The notes under the pieces were generated by a model. It was not told where the DNA came from and searched no databases. It was given only the letters and a program-made list of their open reading frames with translations. 42,109 bases of DNA. Origin: an uncultured Bacilli bacterium. GTDB lineage: Bacteria > Bacillota_I > Bacilli_A > RF39 > UBA660. Numbering within the stretch: position 1 is the stretch's first letter; each line of letters opens with the position of its first letter. The position numbers and the translations under genes were made by a program. The stretch is from assembly GCA_934088535.1 (NCBI GenBank), contig CAKOJC010000007.1:1-42109 (forward strand), given 5' to 3'. Positions 25,101 through 32,960 of the stretch are shown in pieces.

Positions 25101-25899
25101 TTATTGTGTCTGTTATATAAGTTTCCTCGTTTAATTCTTCTACTGCATTATCTGGAAGTACTTCATTTTTACCATTAAATTTATTATTAGCAAGTATAAG
25201 AGTTGTATTATATAAAATATCACGACTAAAATCATTTTTTAAAATAATATTTTCAGATGTTCTATCTAATTTAACTGGAAATAAAAGAAGTGGTGCTTTA
25301 ATATTAAAATCTTCTCTTTCTGTTTTTCCTTGAACAAATGGATATGCAATATATAACTCATTATTACCTGATTCAGTTTCTATTTTTGAAACTTGTCTTA
25401 TTAATTTTAATATTGTTTTTAATTTATCATCATCAAAGTCTTTAATATCAAGTAATTTAAATGTTTTAGTATCTCTAGATAAAATAAATTTTTCTATGTC
25501 TGTAATATTACTCACTAATTTAAATAAATCTATGCCATAATCTTTATTTATCTTTCCACTATATAATAATCTATTTCTTCTATTAATATTTACTAATCTA
25601 TTTTCTAGTTTACTTAATATTATTTTTTCTGATTCACTAATTTCAACAGCATCAACTGAAATGAATTTTTTTATTTCTTCTAAAAAATATTTTCCATAGT
25701 TATTTATAAAGCTTTCACCTATACCACTTATATTGTCCATATCTTCTAATGTGGTTGGTTTATATTTAACTAATAATCTTAATGCATCTTCACTACATAT
25801 CATTGGTTTACGTTTATTTATATTATCATAGAATTGTTCTTGTAATTTTTCTTTGATATTATTTAATATATTATATAATGCGTAATCTTCTTGATTCAT
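22138..25899 (-). CDS. SF1 helicase with HRDC-like N-terminus and C-terminal PD-(D/E)xK (Vsr/DUF559-like) nuclease
   Basis: 1253 residues from ATG 25899 (GGAG nine bases before; a TTG three codons earlier abuts it). Residues 1-75 look like an HRDC domain (TTLEDMDNISGIGESFINNY). Residues about 95-330 resemble DUF4011 (LENRLVNINRRNRLLYSGK). The helicase has Walker A VVQGPPGTGKSQT near 400, DEASQ in VIFDEASQLYVEK near 830, GDQKQLKPS, TVQGDERDIIIF and RLNVAISRAKKKIYVI. The end (IEYDERLYQNSKHARERDYH, LESRGWKIYRLWSSNWW) is a DUF559/MTES_1575-type nuclease. The same parts occur in the DUF4011-helicase-Vsr proteins reported as anti-phage (Hhe). It is a solitary gene here. Confidence 0.88.
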   Translation of the reverse strand: MNQEDYALYNILNNIKEKLQEQFYDNINKRKPMICSEDALRLLVKYKPTTLEDMDNISGIGESFINNYGKYFLEEIKKFISVDAVEISESEKIILSKLENRLVNINRRNRLLYSGKINKDYGIDLFKLVSNITDIEKFILSRDTKTFKLLDIKDFDDDKLKTILKLIRQVSKIETESGNNELYIAYPFVQGKTEREDFNIKAPLLLFPVKLDRTSENIILKNDFSRDILYNTTLILANNKFNGKNEVLPDNAVEELNEETYITDTISFYNENKFYVQNRTCEIEKFLENRADEFPEYKNGELELKKYMVLGIYSTYVTSMYEDFHKMIQENNVTKLIKELLWGMENTTENIEVKNFEEDKTNQSVETIENEIDYINELDFSQEKVLKEINLSDSIVVQGPPGTGKSQTITSIIAQSILQGKKVLMVSEKKTALDVIYSRLGDLSKFAVLIDDVENKQIFYDQLNSIINTMKTTHSLLYKTNESKEQTIQNIKNKIQIINNDIEHLETIAKKVYEINDYDTTMCNIYNVCKRYNLINVKEMEEYNVINSNISQTLTTLKYPELTRIKNILNEENNSKCIDGYLSVIRSKSWIDNIKNNLIDIEILELTKKINELELFMSNYNNMSFIKKLFEISKLKAQINDILNNYFIVNNKIIAKELLSNIPFIKEFIPIYKEFISNKLVYEKLNENEKNYALVIENIKNLLNTSFTEANDKIYNTILFNVICNFEKNNIDVTDYINNFDNIRNDIRKNIIEKKDLTKKLAFNQLFKDITSLDGNNKLNKIEEMSNRKRKMSINKFMSKYKLEMLDSIKIWLMTPEVVSDIMPFEKNIFDLVIFDEASQLYVEKSIPAIYRAKKVVVAGDQKQLKPSSLGKGRILDEIDEEEIADGFLEYESLLDAARFKYKHTMLNYHYRSNYEELIAFSNYAFYGGKLMVTSLAQKSSEKPIERIKVENGIWIDKKNEQEAKEVVRLVKEILNTRKNNETLGVITFNSSQMNLIEDLIEKEKMMDSDFAAKMLTEEKRFSNGENISFFVKNIETVQGDERDIIIFCIGYAKNEKGKVAINFGWLNQDGGENRLNVAISRAKKKIYVITSIEPEELVVDYTKNDGPKLFKQYLEYVRSLSNGENDLVKTQLLSLLGGNEIVSQELAYNSTFENELCEKLIEKGYNIEKQYGVGGYKIDLVVKSNDGKTNLLGIEYDERLYQNSKHARERDYHREKYLESRGWKIYRLWSSNWWKNPDQEINKIVKCIQRNI

Positions 25900-25934
25900 A
25901 CTACTCAACTCCTTTTATTACAACTGTTATTTTA

Positions 25935-25943
25935 ATTATATCA
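25935..25943 (-). promoter_or_regulatory. Promoter of the helicase-nuclease gene
   Basis: Minus-strand TGATATAAT (TATAAT at 25935-25940), an extended -10, with no clear -35 (AAAGAA at the expected position). Leader about 30 nt with AAAGGAG. Confidence 0.6.
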
Positions 25944-25978
25944 TATATTTATTAAAATTCTTTTACTAATGTATTTAA

Positions 25979-26004
25979 AAAGAGTATTTATAAAAATACT
26001 CTTT
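25979..26004 (-). terminator. Terminator of the surface-protein gene
   Basis: Eleven-pair stem AAAGAGTATTT / AAATACTCTTT (25979-25989 with 25994-26004), followed on the minus strand by a T-rich stretch. Confidence 0.75.
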
Positions 26005-26014
26005 ACTTAATCTT

Positions 26015-27256
26015 TTAGATAGTAAATATACAACTTAAATCATATTTAAATATAACACCAATAAATCTAATTACGGTTGGAAATACTCCAATGATTAATA
26101 GTATAATTCCAAGTTTTGTACATTGCTTACCTGCTTTTTGTAGTGCTCCACTGTCACCGCTCATGATTGGTGGTATTAGTAATGTCATTGCTTTAATTAT
26201 AGCTATTATTGCTCCTGCTATTCTAAGTACATTAATACCTAATTGAATTAATTTTGCTAAATTTGGTTTTAATATTTCATCACAAGTTTGGCCACCTGTT
26301 CCAAAGCCTTGTGCTGTCAGTGATGCATCGTAGCTTCCATGTTTACTCTCGTAATTTTCTTCATATTCTTCTTTAGTTTCAGTATCTTTTTCTGTGTCTG
26401 TGTCTCCATTATATTCATTAGAACAATCAGATCCTATAAATATTTTAGTACTAGAGTCAAATACTTCACATGTCTTAGTTGTTGGCATATTATCACAATC
26501 ATCAAATGTTTCAACTTTTATTGGTAATCCACCATAATTTTTTTGGTAATGATCAATTTCTAGAGTTGTACCAACTGTAGGCATTAATGCATGGGATGTA
26601 CTGTCTCTTTCTTCTTTTCCTTTTTTTAATTTTATTTCTATAAACTTTGTATTATTTTCTAAATAATATTGACCTACTAATGAGTATCCTTCAAATTCTG
26701 AAGCATCTTTTGTTGAATTTAGAGAAAATACAAAACTACTTCCACAATTTTTTCTTTGGTTTGATTTATCTTCGCTTGAGTCATTATTATTTTTTACTTG
26801 TGTGATTGTTCCTTTTCTTAAAACTCCTTCTGCACCAGTGTGATAATTAAAATTGCATAAAAGGTAGCCATCCCTAAATAGTGCTCCACCTGTTCCAAAA
26901 TCTATATATGAAAGTGCTGATGGACATGAATTTACAATTTTATTTTCAGAATTATAAAAAGCATACTCTATAGTCGTTTTATCATCTATATAAAAATCTT
27001 TATCTGTAAATATTTTTCCTTTTGGAACTCCAAAAGCACCACTAAAACTATATTTTTTATTTGTACTTTTAATTTTAAATTCATCTTTTATTCCTACCCC
27101 AGGATCCAAATAAATTGTAATTTCATCAGTTTCTGTTCCAGTTCCTGGATCATAGCTTAATTCATATGTACATTCTTTTGTTTCAGCATTTACAGTCATG
27201 CCCATTAAACATAACGTTGAAACTATTATAAAAAAATATTTTAATACCTTTTTCAT
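26015..27256 (-). CDS. Secreted surface protein with VirB2/TrbC-like two-helix membrane tail
   Basis: 413 residues from ATG 27256; AGGTGA sits five bases before, and a GTG at 27265 is part of that ribosome binding site. A signal peptide covers residues 1-25 (YFFIIVSTLCLMGMTVNA, ending A-E). The central 290 residues are an extracellular, Cys- and Thr-rich region; residues about 280-310 are very acidic. The last 90 residues (LAKLIQLGINVLRIAGAIIA, LLIPPIMSGDSGALQKAGKQ, LGIILLIIGVFPTVIRFIGV) form two membrane helices with the spacing of TrbC/VirB2 pilins. No conjugation genes are nearby, so a transfer role is not supported. It may be an anchored adhesin or pilus-like subunit. The function is unknown. 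Confidence 0.72.
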   Translation of the reverse strand: MKKVLKYFFIIVSTLCLMGMTVNAETKECTYELSYDPGTGTETDEITIYLDPGVGIKDEFKIKSTNKKYSFSGAFGVPKGKIFTDKDFYIDDKTTIEYAFYNSENKIVNSCPSALSYIDFGTGGALFRDGYLLCNFNYHTGAEGVLRKGTITQVKNNNDSSEDKSNQRKNCGSSFVFSLNSTKDASEFEGYSLVGQYYLENNTKFIEIKLKKGKEERDSTSHALMPTVGTTLEIDHYQKNYGGLPIKVETFDDCDNMPTTKTCEVFDSSTKIFIGSDCSNEYNGDTDTEKDTETKEEYEENYESKHGSYDASLTAQGFGTGGQTCDEILKPNLAKLIQLGINVLRIAGAIIAIIKAMTLLIPPIMSGDSGALQKAGKQCTKLGIILLIIGVFPTVIRFIGVIFKYDLSCIFTI

Positions 27257-27276
27257 TATCTTCACCTACTATGGTA

Positions 27277-27305
27277 ATTATAATATATTTTTAATTTTTA
27301 TACAA
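27277..27305 (-). promoter_or_regulatory. Promoter of the surface-protein gene
   Basis: TTGTAT (27300-27305, minus strand), 17 bp, TATAAT (27277-27282). It begins inside the terminator region of the upstream gene. Confidence 0.7.
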
Positions 27306-27328
27306 TATAAAATGGCTTAAAAGCCATT
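27304..27328 (-). terminator. Terminator of the beta-solenoid gene
   Basis: Stem AATGGCTT / AAGCCATT (27311-27318 with 27321-27328), overlapping the gene's stop codon, then TTTATATTG on the minus strand. Confidence 0.75.
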
Positions 27329-27914
27329 ATTTTTTTAGTATTCTTCCCGTAACTGTACCATATTCTTTTTCACCATAGTGATTAGTTACATTTAAATTTG
27401 TGAAATTACCTATTCTTTTACTTTTATAATTTCTTGTAAGACCTACTATACTTCCAGTTAGTTCTTCACCTTTTACTTCAGTAAATAAATCTGTATTTTC
27501 AACACTTATGGATTCTGATGTACCACATAGAGTACCTACAAATGATTCTCCGGTAATTTTACCATGGAATAGTGATCCTTTAACATCTAGTTTACCATTT
27601 ACATGTCCAGATAAGACACCTACTTCTGATATTCCTTTAATATTTGTACTATCAAAGATAACATCTCTTACGTATAAATCTTTTGTTTCACTAAACATAC
27701 CAACTGTTTCTTCACCACTTACTGTTAAATTTTTAATAGTATGTCCTCTTCCATATATAATTACACTAGTATCACTCATATTAATGCTTTCAAAGTTCTT
27801 AATATCCTTTAAATCTAAATCATTATTTAATATAATAACAATCTTATCAGTCTTTAACCCTTTAATTCTTTCTAAATCTTTTATAGTCTTAACAACTATA
27901 ACTTTTACTTTCAT
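27327..27914 (-). CDS. Predicted beta-solenoid (GLUG-like repeat) protein without signal peptide
   Basis: 195 residues. The first 60 form alternating strands (VKVIVVKTI, IVIILNNDLDL, SVIIYGRGHTI). The rest has about four turns of 26-28 residues, each beginning with a (V/T)G-h-h-hG type step: VGMFSE, VGVLSG, VGTLCG, TGSIVG, followed by 'hxVxxshFxxxIxG'. This is the pattern of GLUG and related beta-helix repeats, which are mostly found in secreted adhesins, but no export signal is visible and the start MKVKVIVVKTI is well placed behind AAAGGAAAGG. A cytoplasmic location is therefore predicted. The function is unknown. The leader is long and holds a tiny reading frame. Confidence 0.72.
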   Translation of the reverse strand: MKVKVIVVKTIKDLERIKGLKTDKIVIILNNDLDLKDIKNFESINMSDTSVIIYGRGHTIKNLTVSGEETVGMFSETKDLYVRDVIFDSTNIKGISEVGVLSGHVNGKLDVKGSLFHGKITGESFVGTLCGTSESISVENTDLFTEVKGEELTGSIVGLTRNYKSKRIGNFTNLNVTNHYGEKEYGTVTGRILKK

Positions 27915-27991
27915 TTCTTACCTTTCCTTTTTGTATAGTTTTTTAATAAAAAATTATATAATTTTGGTAATCAATTTCTCCTTCTTAAAGA

Positions 27992-28018
27992 TTAAATATT
28001 TAAAATATTGTCTTTCAT
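27992..28018 (-). CDS. Possible 8-codon leader peptide
   Basis: ATG AAA GAC ... ATT TAA encoding MKDNILNI, with AGGAG four bases upstream. It lies in the 155-nt leader of the beta-solenoid gene. A second AAGGAG farther down (about 27979-27984) precedes a TTG frame of six codons. Either could be an attenuation leader or chance; no repeated regulatory codon is present. Confidence 0.25.
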   Translation of the reverse strand: MKDNILNI

Positions 28019-28076
28019 ATATCTCCTAATACTAGATTAATCTTTGATATATAATCAAATAAATTTGATTAGGTAT

Positions 28077-28085
28077 ATTATATCA
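28077..28085 (-). promoter_or_regulatory. Promoter upstream of the beta-solenoid gene
   Basis: Minus-strand TGATATAAT (28077-28085), an extended -10 directly after the ileS terminator. It would give a leader of about 155 nt starting with the hairpin AATCAAAT / ATTTGATT (28057-28074). Confidence 0.5.
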
Positions 28086-28111
28086 AATTAAAAGCACTAT
28101 TTCTAGTGCTT
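28083..28111 (-). terminator. ileS terminator
   Basis: Stem AAGCACTA / TAGTGCTT (28092-28099 with 28104-28111), four-base loop, then TTTAATTT on the minus strand. Confidence 0.8.
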
Positions 28112-28114
28112 ACA

Positions 28115-31100
28115 TTATTTAACTTGCTTGATAGATACTTTCATAGTATAGTCATTTATTTTTAATTCTTCAGTTGCATTATCATCTTCAGTTAGTGTTA
28201 GAGCTAATACTTCATCCATGATATAACTCTTGAATTCATTTATAGCATCTTTTATTTCTTTAGGTCCATTATATTTCATATCTATTCTATCTGAAATATC
28301 AAATCCACTTGTTTTTCTTAAATTTTGTACTTTAGATACTATTTCACGAGCTAAACCTTCATTAATTAAATCTTCATCTAGTACTGTATTTATAATAACA
28401 GTTTTGTAATTTAGCATTACTGCTTTGTATCCTTCTTTAGCATTTACTGTTTTTAATACATAATTAGAGTCAACATTATATTCGGTATCATTTAATGTAA
28501 TAGTTAGTTTTCCATCTTCTAATTTTTTAGAATCAGAGTCACTAATATTATTTAAGTAATCAGTAAATGCTTTAATATTGCTTCCAAATACTTTACCTAC
28601 TTCTTTGAAGTTTGGTTTATATGAAGTAGTTATGTATTTAGATAAGTCATTTGTCCAGTTTACTTCTTTAACATTAAGTTCTTCTTTGAATAGACTTTCA
28701 AATTCACCAACTAATTCTTTATATTTTTCTTCAAATATTACTTCTTTGATTGGTTGACGTACTTTGATTTTAGCTTCTTCACGAATATTTCTAGTATAAC
28801 TAATTAATTCGATTACTAAATCCATCTTTTCTTCTAGTTTTTCATCTATTAGAGATTCATCACATACTGGATAATCTGCTAAATGTACGCTTTCTTTTCC
28901 AGTTAGTTTTTGATAGATTTCTTCACTTAGGAATGGACTAATTGGTGCTATTAACTTACATACACCAACTAATACATCATATGTAGTTTTATATACTGCT
29001 TTCTTAGAATCAGTAAGTTCACTTTCCCAGAATCTACGTCTATTACGTCTAATATACCAGTTACTTAAATCATCACATACAAAGTCTTGAATTAAGTGAA
29101 CTGTTTTATTTAGATCATATCTATCCATATTCATAGTTACATTTTTAATTAAGTTATTATATTTAGATAGTAGCCAATAATCAATTTGTTCTAATTTATC
29201 ATTACTTATATCAAAGTCTTCAGTTGATAATTTATCAGCATTAGCATACATTGCGAAGAATGTATAAGTGTTTTTAAGTGTACTAAATAATTTAGAGTTT
29301 GCTTCTTTAACACCATCTTCATCAAACTTAAGTGGAGTCCATACAGGGGATGCATAAGCTATATACCATCTAATTGGATCTGCTCCATATTTATGAATTA
29401 ATGAGAATGGTTCGATTGAATTTCCTTTTGATTTGTGCATCTTTTGTCCATTTTTATCTAGTAATAATTCATTAACTAATACATTTTTATATGGGCTCTT
29501 ACCTGTTAAAAATACACTTATTACGATTAGTGAATAGAACCAGCCTCTTGTTTGATCAATTCCTTCTGAAATAAAGTCAGCTGGGAATTGACTCTTCCAT
29601 AAAGTTTTATTTTCAAATGGATAATGATATTGAGCAAATGGCATTGAACCACTATCAAACCAGCAATCTATTACTTCTTCACATCTAGACATTTCTTTAT
29701 CACAATCTGGACATTTAATATGAATATCATCTACATATGGTCTATGTAAGTCTATAGTTTTTGGATCTACTTTAGTAGTTGCTTTTTCTGCTAATTCTTC
29801 TCTACTTCCAATCATTTCCATATGACCACATTCACATCTCCATAATGGAAGTGGTGTTCCCCAATATCTATTTCTTGAGATAGCCCAATCATTTAAATTT
29901 TCAAGCCAGTTTCCAAATCTCTTTTCACCAACGAATGATGGGAACCAATTAACTGTTTTATTTGCTTCGATGATTTTATCTTTAATCTTAGTTATTTCTA
30001 AATAATAACTTGGTCTTGAATAGTATAGTAATGGGTGATGACATCTCCAACAGTGTGGATAATCGTGATCCATTTTAATCTTTTTAAATAGTTTATCGTT
30101 TTCTTTTAACCATTTAATAACTATTTCATCTACTTCAAATACATTTTGTCCTTTCCATGGACCTTCTGTATATTTTCCATCTTCTCCGACTGGATTTACT
30201 ACTGGAATTTGATATTTCTTACATACATTAGCATCATCTTGTCCGAATGCTGGAGCAATATGTACTACACCAGTACCATCTTCAGTAGTAACGTATTCAT
30301 CACAAAGTACGAAGAATGCTTTACCTTTTACATCTATAAATGGCATTAATTGTTCATATTCAGTATATTCTAAATCTTTACCTTTATATCTTTCTAAGAT
30401 TTCATATTCTTCTCCAAGTACTGATGGAACTAATTTTTCAGCAAGAATAAATTTATATCCTTTACTTGATACAGTTACATAATCTTCTTTAGGGTTAACA
30501 CATAGTGCTAAGTTAGCCATTAATGTCCATGGAGTTGTTGTCCATACTAAGAAGTATTCATCGCTATCCTTTTTCTTAAATGGAACTATTACAGTATTAG
30601 CAGTAACATTTTCATAACCTTGAGCTACTTCATGAGATGCAAGTCCTGTTCCACATCTAGGACACCAAGGTACTATTTTAACTCCTTCATAGAATAATCC
30701 TTCATCAAAGAATTTCTTTAAGATATACCATTCAGTTTCAATGTAATTATTATCATATGTAATATATGGATGCTCTAAATCAATTAGTTGTCCCATTTCA
30801 TCAGTAAGTCTATTAAATGCATCTACGTTAGTCCATACTGATTCCTTACATTTTTGATTAAATTTTTCAATACCATACTTTTCTATATCTTTTTTACCAT
30901 CGAAGTGTAGTTCTTTTTCTACTTGTACTTCTACTGGTAAACCATGAGTATCCCAACCTATTTTTCTAATTACTTTGTTACCTTTCATAGTTTGATACTT
31001 ACAGAACGTATCTTTAAGAAATTTGGCAATCATGTGATGAAGCCCTGGATTACCATTAGCAGTTGCTGGTCCATCATAGAAAACATAATTTGAATTTTTA

Positions 31101-31210
31101 CTTCTATTTTCTATTGATTTGTTTAAGATATCATCTTTCTTCCAAAAATTAATAAGTTCTGCATCATTTTCTTCTACTGATTTGTTTCTTAAACTTTCAA
31201 AATCTTTCAT
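28115..31210 (-). CDS. ileS: Isoleucyl-tRNA synthetase, type 2, with GXHH signature
   Basis: 1031 residues, class Ia synthetase with editing domain (WTTTPWTLMANLA, around 225-240), KMHKSKG at about 590 for KMSKS and GWDTHGLPVE. At residues 56-59 the catalytic HXGH signature is changed to G-L-H-H (GNPGLHHM): first and third positions are swapped. In IleRS2 enzymes this GXHH form has been reported to give very high mupirocin resistance. Length, the C-terminal part and the THGLPVE-VEKEL context support type 2 rather than the usual bacterial type 1. It starts with ATG behind TAGGAGGG and is controlled by a T-box. Confidence 0.95.
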   Translation of the reverse strand: MKDFESLRNKSVEENDAELINFWKKDDILNKSIENRSKNSNYVFYDGPATANGNPGLHHMIAKFLKDTFCKYQTMKGNKVIRKIGWDTHGLPVEVQVEKELHFDGKKDIEKYGIEKFNQKCKESVWTNVDAFNRLTDEMGQLIDLEHPYITYDNNYIETEWYILKKFFDEGLFYEGVKIVPWCPRCGTGLASHEVAQGYENVTANTVIVPFKKKDSDEYFLVWTTTPWTLMANLALCVNPKEDYVTVSSKGYKFILAEKLVPSVLGEEYEILERYKGKDLEYTEYEQLMPFIDVKGKAFFVLCDEYVTTEDGTGVVHIAPAFGQDDANVCKKYQIPVVNPVGEDGKYTEGPWKGQNVFEVDEIVIKWLKENDKLFKKIKMDHDYPHCWRCHHPLLYYSRPSYYLEITKIKDKIIEANKTVNWFPSFVGEKRFGNWLENLNDWAISRNRYWGTPLPLWRCECGHMEMIGSREELAEKATTKVDPKTIDLHRPYVDDIHIKCPDCDKEMSRCEEVIDCWFDSGSMPFAQYHYPFENKTLWKSQFPADFISEGIDQTRGWFYSLIVISVFLTGKSPYKNVLVNELLLDKNGQKMHKSKGNSIEPFSLIHKYGADPIRWYIAYASPVWTPLKFDEDGVKEANSKLFSTLKNTYTFFAMYANADKLSTEDFDISNDKLEQIDYWLLSKYNNLIKNVTMNMDRYDLNKTVHLIQDFVCDDLSNWYIRRNRRRFWESELTDSKKAVYKTTYDVLVGVCKLIAPISPFLSEEIYQKLTGKESVHLADYPVCDESLIDEKLEEKMDLVIELISYTRNIREEAKIKVRQPIKEVIFEEKYKELVGEFESLFKEELNVKEVNWTNDLSKYITTSYKPNFKEVGKVFGSNIKAFTDYLNNISDSDSKKLEDGKLTITLNDTEYNVDSNYVLKTVNAKEGYKAVMLNYKTVIINTVLDEDLINEGLAREIVSKVQNLRKTSGFDISDRIDMKYNGPKEIKDAINEFKSYIMDEVLALTLTEDDNATEELKINDYTMKVSIKQVK

Positions 31211-31221
31211 ACTTTTTCCCT

Positions 31222-31432
31222 CCTATAAAAAAAGAATGGTTACCAAGGAGTCTAAAAATAGACGGTACCATCCCTCTTATTAACTTAATTATTTTAACGC
31301 AATACTTGCGTACCTATCTTATCCATAGGTAACATCAGAAGTGATCTATATATAACTTCATTTCCTAGTTTCCACCAACCACTAGTTCTCTATAAAATTC
31401 ATTATATAACGTCTTCCTCATTTGTTTTGAAT
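31222..31432 (-). promoter_or_regulatory. T-box riboswitch (isoleucine) with terminator
   Basis: The minus-strand leader of ileS carries the T-box AAGAGGGATGGTACCG (31263-31278, minus strand) followed by a terminator: ATGGT pairs with ACCAT, GTCTA with TAGAC, then seven T (31225-31231). The Stem I specifier region reads TATATAGATCACTTCTGATG, with the isoleucine codon AUC at 31343-31345 in the expected bulge. Uncharged tRNA-Ile binding should allow readthrough. Confidence 0.93.
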
Positions 31433-31438
31433 GAGTTA

Positions 31439-31467
31439 ATTATAACACTAGTATTTTAGTTTGTAAA
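31439..31467 (-). promoter_or_regulatory. ileS promoter
   Basis: TTTACA (31462-31467, minus strand), 17 bp, TATAAT (31439-31444), with TGT as extended -10. Start near 31432, which sets the T-box 5' end. Confidence 0.85.
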
Positions 31468-31544
31468 GCATAAATTTATTAGTTAATTATTGTATTATTA
31501 TCTAAATTGCTCTACAATATATGTATACATTTTTATATCATAAA

Positions 31545-31573
31545 TTGACTTTTTGTATCATTTGTGATATAAT
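31545..31573 (+). promoter_or_regulatory. Promoter of the L,D-transpeptidase gene
   Basis: TTGACT (31545-31550), 17 bp, TATAAT (31568-31573), with TGA as extended -10. Start near 31580, about 19 nt before ATG 31599. Upstream frame codons from 31521 are therefore in the promoter and not translated. Confidence 0.9.
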
Positions 31574-31598
31574 GCACGTATATTTATGGGGGATAGAT

Positions 31599-32918
31599 AT
31601 GAATAAAGAATTAGTAAGAATATTAAGAAAGAAAATGCACATATATGCTACTAAAGTAAATGACTTAATAACAAAATATAATAGTATGAAAGCAAATGGC
31701 GCCAGTACCAAAGAACTTAATGCTATTGCTATTGAAGCTCATGATTATAATTCTAAATATAGTGAAGTTAAAAGTGAATATGAAGGTTATGTGTTTAGAT
31801 ATGAAAGATACGTTTCTTTAGAAAAAACTGGCGGTGAAAAGTATAAAGATGCTCATACAAACTTTGTTACTTATGAACTTAATTTATTATTCAAATATGA
31901 ACTTGAAGAAAAATTAACTAGTAGTAATGCAAGTGAAGTTAAAGATGATAATGTTTCTGAAAAAGAAGAAACTAAAGAAATAGTTCATGAAGAAAGTTAT
32001 ACTCATCATAAGCCTAAAAAAGGAAGTAAACTATTAGCTGGTGCTTTAATTTTTGCATCTGCTTTAGGCTTTGGTTATGGTCTTAGTGCTTGTTCTTCTA
32101 ATATTAACAATCCTGCTATTGTTGATATTGATACAGGTAACAGTAGTCAAAATGATGAAGATGTTACTAAGGATGAACCTAAAAACGAAGATAAAACTAT
32201 AATGCCTGAATTAAATCCTGAAGACGTTAAGACTCCAAAACAAAAAGAAGATATAAAAGAAGATCCAAAGCAAGAAGAACCAAAACAAGAAGAAACAAAT
32301 AATGAAGGAATTATAATTTCTGAAGAACCTGAAGAAGTTCCTGAAACTAATGAAACAATTAATACTAATGATTTTGCTTATTTAAAAGAAACAGCAAGTC
32401 TTTATGATACTAATACAGATGATAAACAAGAGTTAGAAAAGATCGAGAAATTTCAAAAGGTTTTAAGAATTAGTACAGATGGTAATTACGATTATGTTCA
32501 AACTGAAGATTTACAATATGGATATATAGAATCAAGTAAATTAGATGTACTTCCTGATATGTATGTTGAAGTTGATATAAGCGATCAGACTGTTGAACTT
32601 TATAAAGATAAAGGCGTAATTTTAACTACATTATGCGTTACTGGTAAAGATAGTACACCTACTCGTATTGGTTACTTTCCTATCAAGTATAAAACTTATG
32701 ATACTTATTTAAAAGGTCCAGGTTATAAAAGTCATGTTTATTATTGGATGCCTTTTGATGGTGGAATTGGTTTGCATGATGCTGCTTGGAGAAGTGAATT
32801 TGGTGGAGATATTCATTATAATAGTGGAAGCCATGGATGTGTTAATATGCCACATGATGCTGCTAAAACAATATATGAAAATGTAAGTGCTGGTACTAAG
32901 GTATTAGTTCATAATTAG
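31599..32918 (+). CDS. YkuD-family L,D-transpeptidase with cytoplasmic helical domain
   Basis: 439 residues from ATG 31599 (GGGGGAT just upstream). Residues 1-140 are charged, helical and apparently cytoplasmic. Residues 144-162 form one membrane segment ending at LSAC (Cys165), which fits a lipobox. Residues 166-260 are an acidic, Lys/Glu/Pro-rich stalk. A small SH3-like segment (ASLYDTNTDDKQ...YDYVQTEDLQYGYI) precedes the YkuD domain, with His393 in GLHDAAWR and the catalytic Cys414 in SHGCVNM. It should make 3-3 crosslinks or attach proteins to peptidoglycan. A bidirectional terminator follows. Confidence 0.93.
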   Translation: MNKELVRILRKKMHIYATKVNDLITKYNSMKANGASTKELNAIAIEAHDYNSKYSEVKSEYEGYVFRYERYVSLEKTGGEKYKDAHTNFVTYELNLLFKYELEEKLTSSNASEVKDDNVSEKEETKEIVHEESYTHHKPKKGSKLLAGALIFASALGFGYGLSACSSNINNPAIVDIDTGNSSQNDEDVTKDEPKNEDKTIMPELNPEDVKTPKQKEDIKEDPKQEEPKQEETNNEGIIISEEPEEVPETNETINTNDFAYLKETASLYDTNTDDKQELEKIEKFQKVLRISTDGNYDYVQTEDLQYGYIESSKLDVLPDMYVEVDISDQTVELYKDKGVILTTLCVTGKDSTPTRIGYFPIKYKTYDTYLKGPGYKSHVYYWMPFDGGIGLHDAAWRSEFGGDIHYNSGSHGCVNMPHDAAKTIYENVSAGTKVLVHN

Positions 32919-32925
32919 TAAAATC

Positions 32926-32960
32926 AAAAAAAGATATTCTTTAGGGAATATCTTTTATTT
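32926..32960. terminator. Shared bidirectional terminator
   Basis: Stem AAGATATTC / GAATATCTT (32931-32939 with 32946-32954), with TTTTATTTT on the plus side and a run of seven T on the minus side. It serves the L,D-transpeptidase gene and the prepilin peptidase gene. Confidence 0.85.

Noticed and set aside
26015..27256. Conjugation or type IV secretion element
   Set aside because: Only the two-helix tail resembles VirB2/TrbC; no other transfer gene, relaxase or integrase is in the window.
31521..31598. Start at ATG 31521 of the L,D-transpeptidase frame
   Set aside because: TTGACT-17-TATAAT occupies 31545-31573, downstream of that codon.
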